DNA from: Roseibium aggregatum
GTDB taxonomy: Bacteria > Pseudomonadota > Alphaproteobacteria > Rhizobiales > Stappiaceae
Length of the DNA: 64,000 bases
Assembly (NCBI RefSeq): GCF_014692675.1
Contig: NZ_JABFCZ010000025.1
Coordinates: forward strand, 1 to 64,000
Reading direction: 5' to 3'
This document shows positions 62,168-64,000 of the stretch, piece by piece. Position 1 is the stretch's first letter. Each line of letters starts with the position of its first letter. A program made the translations under genes and the position numbers. The notes under the pieces are model-generated. The model did no database searches and had not been told where the DNA came from. It saw only the letters and a list, made by a program, of their open reading frames with translations.

Positions 62168-63676
62168 ATGAACCATCTCTTTTCTGAAATCCGCGCCAAC
62201 ATGCCGGACACCGGCAAGGTCTTTCTGGAAACCCAGGACGGCCGGCAGATCAGCTACGGCGATGTGCTGGCCCTGTCGGCCCGCTATGCCAATGCGCTGA
62301 CCGATATCGGTGTGTCGCCCGGCGACCGGGTGGCGGTGCAGGTGGAAAAGACGCCGGAAGCCCTGATGCTTTACCTGGCGACAGTGCGCGCGGGCGGTAT
62401 CTTCCTGCCGCTGAACACCGCCTACACGCCGGCCGAGATCGATTATTTCGTCACCGACGCCGAACCGGCCGTCCTCGTCTGCGATCCGGCAAAGGCCGAT
62501 GCCCTTGCCGCCACGGCGCAAAAGGTCGGCGCCAGCCTGCAGACGCTCGATGCGGCCGGCGAGGGGTCCCTGCGCACGCTCGCCGACGGGGCTTCAAGTC
62601 AGTTTGAGGACGTGGCGCGCGAGGACACCGATCTTGCGGCAATCCTTTACACCTCCGGCACGACCGGCCGTTCCAAGGGCGCGATGCTGTCCCACGAGAA
62701 CCTGGCCTCCAACGCCCGTACGCTGGTAAAATACTGGCAGTTCACCGGCGACGACGTCCTGTTGCATGCCTTGCCGATCTTCCATACCCACGGCCTGTTC
62801 GTCGCCACCAACACCCTGCTTTTTGCCGGCGGCTCCATGTTGTTCCTGCCGAAGTTCGATCTGGACGCGGTCCTGAAGCTGCTGCCGAAGGCGACCTCGA
62901 TGATGGGCGTGCCGACCTTCTATATCCGCCTGCTCGGCTCGAACGCGTTCACCCGGGATCTCGTGTCCCATATGCGGCTGTTCATTTCCGGGTCCGCACC
63001 GCTGTCGGCCGAAGTGCACAAGGAGTTCAGCGAGCGCACCGGTCTTGCCATCCTGGAACGCTACGGCATGACCGAAACCAACATGAACACCTCCAACCCG
63101 TATGACGGCGAGCGCCGGGCCGGGACCGTCGGCTTCCCGCTGCCGGGCGTCGGCCTCAGGATCGCCGATCCGACGACGGGCAGGGAACTGCCTCAGGGCG
63201 AGGTCGGCGTGATCGAGGTCAAGGGGCCGAACGTGTTCCAGGGCTATTGGCGCATGCCGGAAAAGACGGCGGAGGAATTCCGCACCGACGGCTATTTCGT
63301 CACCGGCGACATGGGCCGGATCGACGAGCGCGGCTATGTTTCCATCGTGGGCCGTTCCAAGGACCTGATCATTTCCGGCGGCTTCAACGTCTATCCGGCC
63401 GAAGTCGAGGCACTGCTCGACGAAATCCCGGGCGTTGCCGAAAGTGCCGTGATCGGCGTTCCCCATCCCGATTTCGGTGAGGGCGTGGTCGCGGTCGTGG
63501 CCGCCCGTCCTGGCGCCGATCTCGATGCCGGCGGCATCACCGTCGCCCTGTCCGACAAGCTCGCCCGTTTCAAGCAGCCCAAGGAAGTCCACATCGTGGA
63601 AGCCCTGCCGCGCAACACCATGGGCAAGATCCAGAAGAACGCCCTGCGGGAGACCTACAAGGGCGACTTCGGCTAG
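62168..63676 (+). CDS. matB: Malonyl-CoA synthetase
   Basis: 502 residues, class I adenylate-forming enzyme. P-loop LYTSGTTGRSKGA (near 158-170), the A5 motif ERYGMTETNMNTS, A7 TGDMG, A8 GRSKDLIISGGFNVYPAEVE, and A10 Lys in PRNTMGKIQKNAL are all present, together with the MatB-typical RAGTVGFPLPGVGLRIAD. It activates malonate with ATP and CoA. It starts at ATG 62168 and completes the operon matPQMAB. Confidence 0.94.
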   Translation: MNHLFSEIRANMPDTGKVFLETQDGRQISYGDVLALSARYANALTDIGVSPGDRVAVQVEKTPEALMLYLATVRAGGIFLPLNTAYTPAEIDYFVTDAEPAVLVCDPAKADALAATAQKVGASLQTLDAAGEGSLRTLADGASSQFEDVAREDTDLAAILYTSGTTGRSKGAMLSHENLASNARTLVKYWQFTGDDVLLHALPIFHTHGLFVATNTLLFAGGSMLFLPKFDLDAVLKLLPKATSMMGVPTFYIRLLGSNAFTRDLVSHMRLFISGSAPLSAEVHKEFSERTGLAILERYGMTETNMNTSNPYDGERRAGTVGFPLPGVGLRIADPTTGRELPQGEVGVIEVKGPNVFQGYWRMPEKTAEEFRTDGYFVTGDMGRIDERGYVSIVGRSKDLIISGGFNVYPAEVEALLDEIPGVAESAVIGVPHPDFGEGVVAVVAARPGADLDAGGITVALSDKLARFKQPKEVHIVEALPRNTMGKIQKNALRETYKGDFG

Positions 63677-64000
63677 ACGAATCGCCGTCTTTTGTGGCGT
63701 CACGGGCCGGACAATCCACCGGATCCGGATCGGTCCGGGTTAGTGCGTAGCGTCCGGCATCCGGCCCATGGCTTTGTTGCGATTTGCAAGCCTGTTTTTT
63801 GTCGACGGACCCCCGTCCTTCCTCCTTCCGTAGAGGGAGTGCCCGAAAATGGCCGCTTTTTGATGTTTTTCGGTTTGATTACATTTTCGTAATCGTCGAT
63901 TGCGAGCGTTTTCGTAAATGTCTTGGTTACCAAGTTTCTTCATAGTTGGAGATTGCTGGGGACCTCGACAGGCGGGGGCAGGGTTGCAGCCTTTAAGTGT
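63677..64000. other. Intergenic region at the right edge of the window
   Basis: 324 bases after matB with no convincing gene. It contains a CCGGATCCGG palindrome at 63719-63728 and becomes AT-rich toward 63900. The matB terminator was not identified with confidence. Confidence 0.5.

Overview
The window is chromosomal DNA from a GC-rich alphaproteobacterium. The TRAP-type malonate operon (matPQMAB arrangement), the BA14K, DUF2585, DUF4166 and GDYXXLXY families, and the two IS66-family elements together point to Hyphomicrobiales, probably a marine Stappiaceae/Roseibium-like genome. The taxon is an inference from gene content. No rRNA, tRNA, CRISPR array or replication origin was seen.

Left core (1-5.6 kb): the 3' end of ubiX, a saccharopine-dehydrogenase-like/DUF4166 protein coupled to a DCC-family thiol oxidoreductase, an FAD monooxygenase followed by a tiny frame-broken ORF, and an HxlR regulator divergent from a tautomerase gene with a clear inverted-repeat operator between them. 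A second tautomerase gene stops early at about 5.6 kb, where an accessory island begins.

Accessory island (about 5.6-18.1 kb): a SIR2-like protein, an AbiEi/AbiEii type IV toxin-antitoxin pair with nested palindromes in its promoter, two tandem IS66 elements (the second complete with 22-bp terminal repeats and an 8-bp target duplication), a P-loop kinase, a ribbon-helix-helix protein and several unknown proteins. It looks like a defence/mobile region.

Middle (18.1-33 kb): a periplasmic TPR-CHAT protein split by an in-frame TAG stop; galE; a solute-binding protein; a radical SAM/SPASM enzyme coupled to an SDR; a convergent nonulosonate pair (SAF-less synthase plus a CMP-sugar synthetase fused to a HAD phosphatase), which suggests surface-glycan synthesis; a methyltransferase; release factor RF3; and a LysR regulator divergent from another methyltransferase.

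33-48.7 kb: mostly housekeeping and exported proteins: YfdX, an HlyD/ATPase/permease ABC exporter operon, DUF2585, an orphan ParA, two alpha/beta hydrolases, an Old Yellow Enzyme, a SAF-type oxidoreductase, a DUF2157/GDYXXLXY membrane pair, an RsmC-like rRNA methyltransferase, a ProC-like reductase and an RsuA-type pseudouridine synthase. A long inverted repeat lies at 42.3-42.5 kb.

48.7-50.5 kb is an AT-rich patch of three small genes, two of them in toxin-immunity families (YrhB/Imm35-like and SMI1/KNR4-like) and one unknown, with no toxin gene nearby. After it come an ABC-F ATPase, a BA14K protein, a GntR regulator, an M19 dipeptidase, an L,D-transpeptidase and a hemolysin III-like protein.

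Right end (57.0-63.7 kb): a complete malonate catabolism locus. A GntR/FCD regulator is divergent from a TRAP transporter (P, Q, M), malonyl-CoA decarboxylase and malonyl-CoA synthetase. A perfect TTGTATACAA palindrome lies between regulator and operon, and a 12-bp intercistronic hairpin follows the binding-protein gene. Malonate would be imported, activated to malonyl-CoA by MatB and decarboxylated to acetyl-CoA by MatA.
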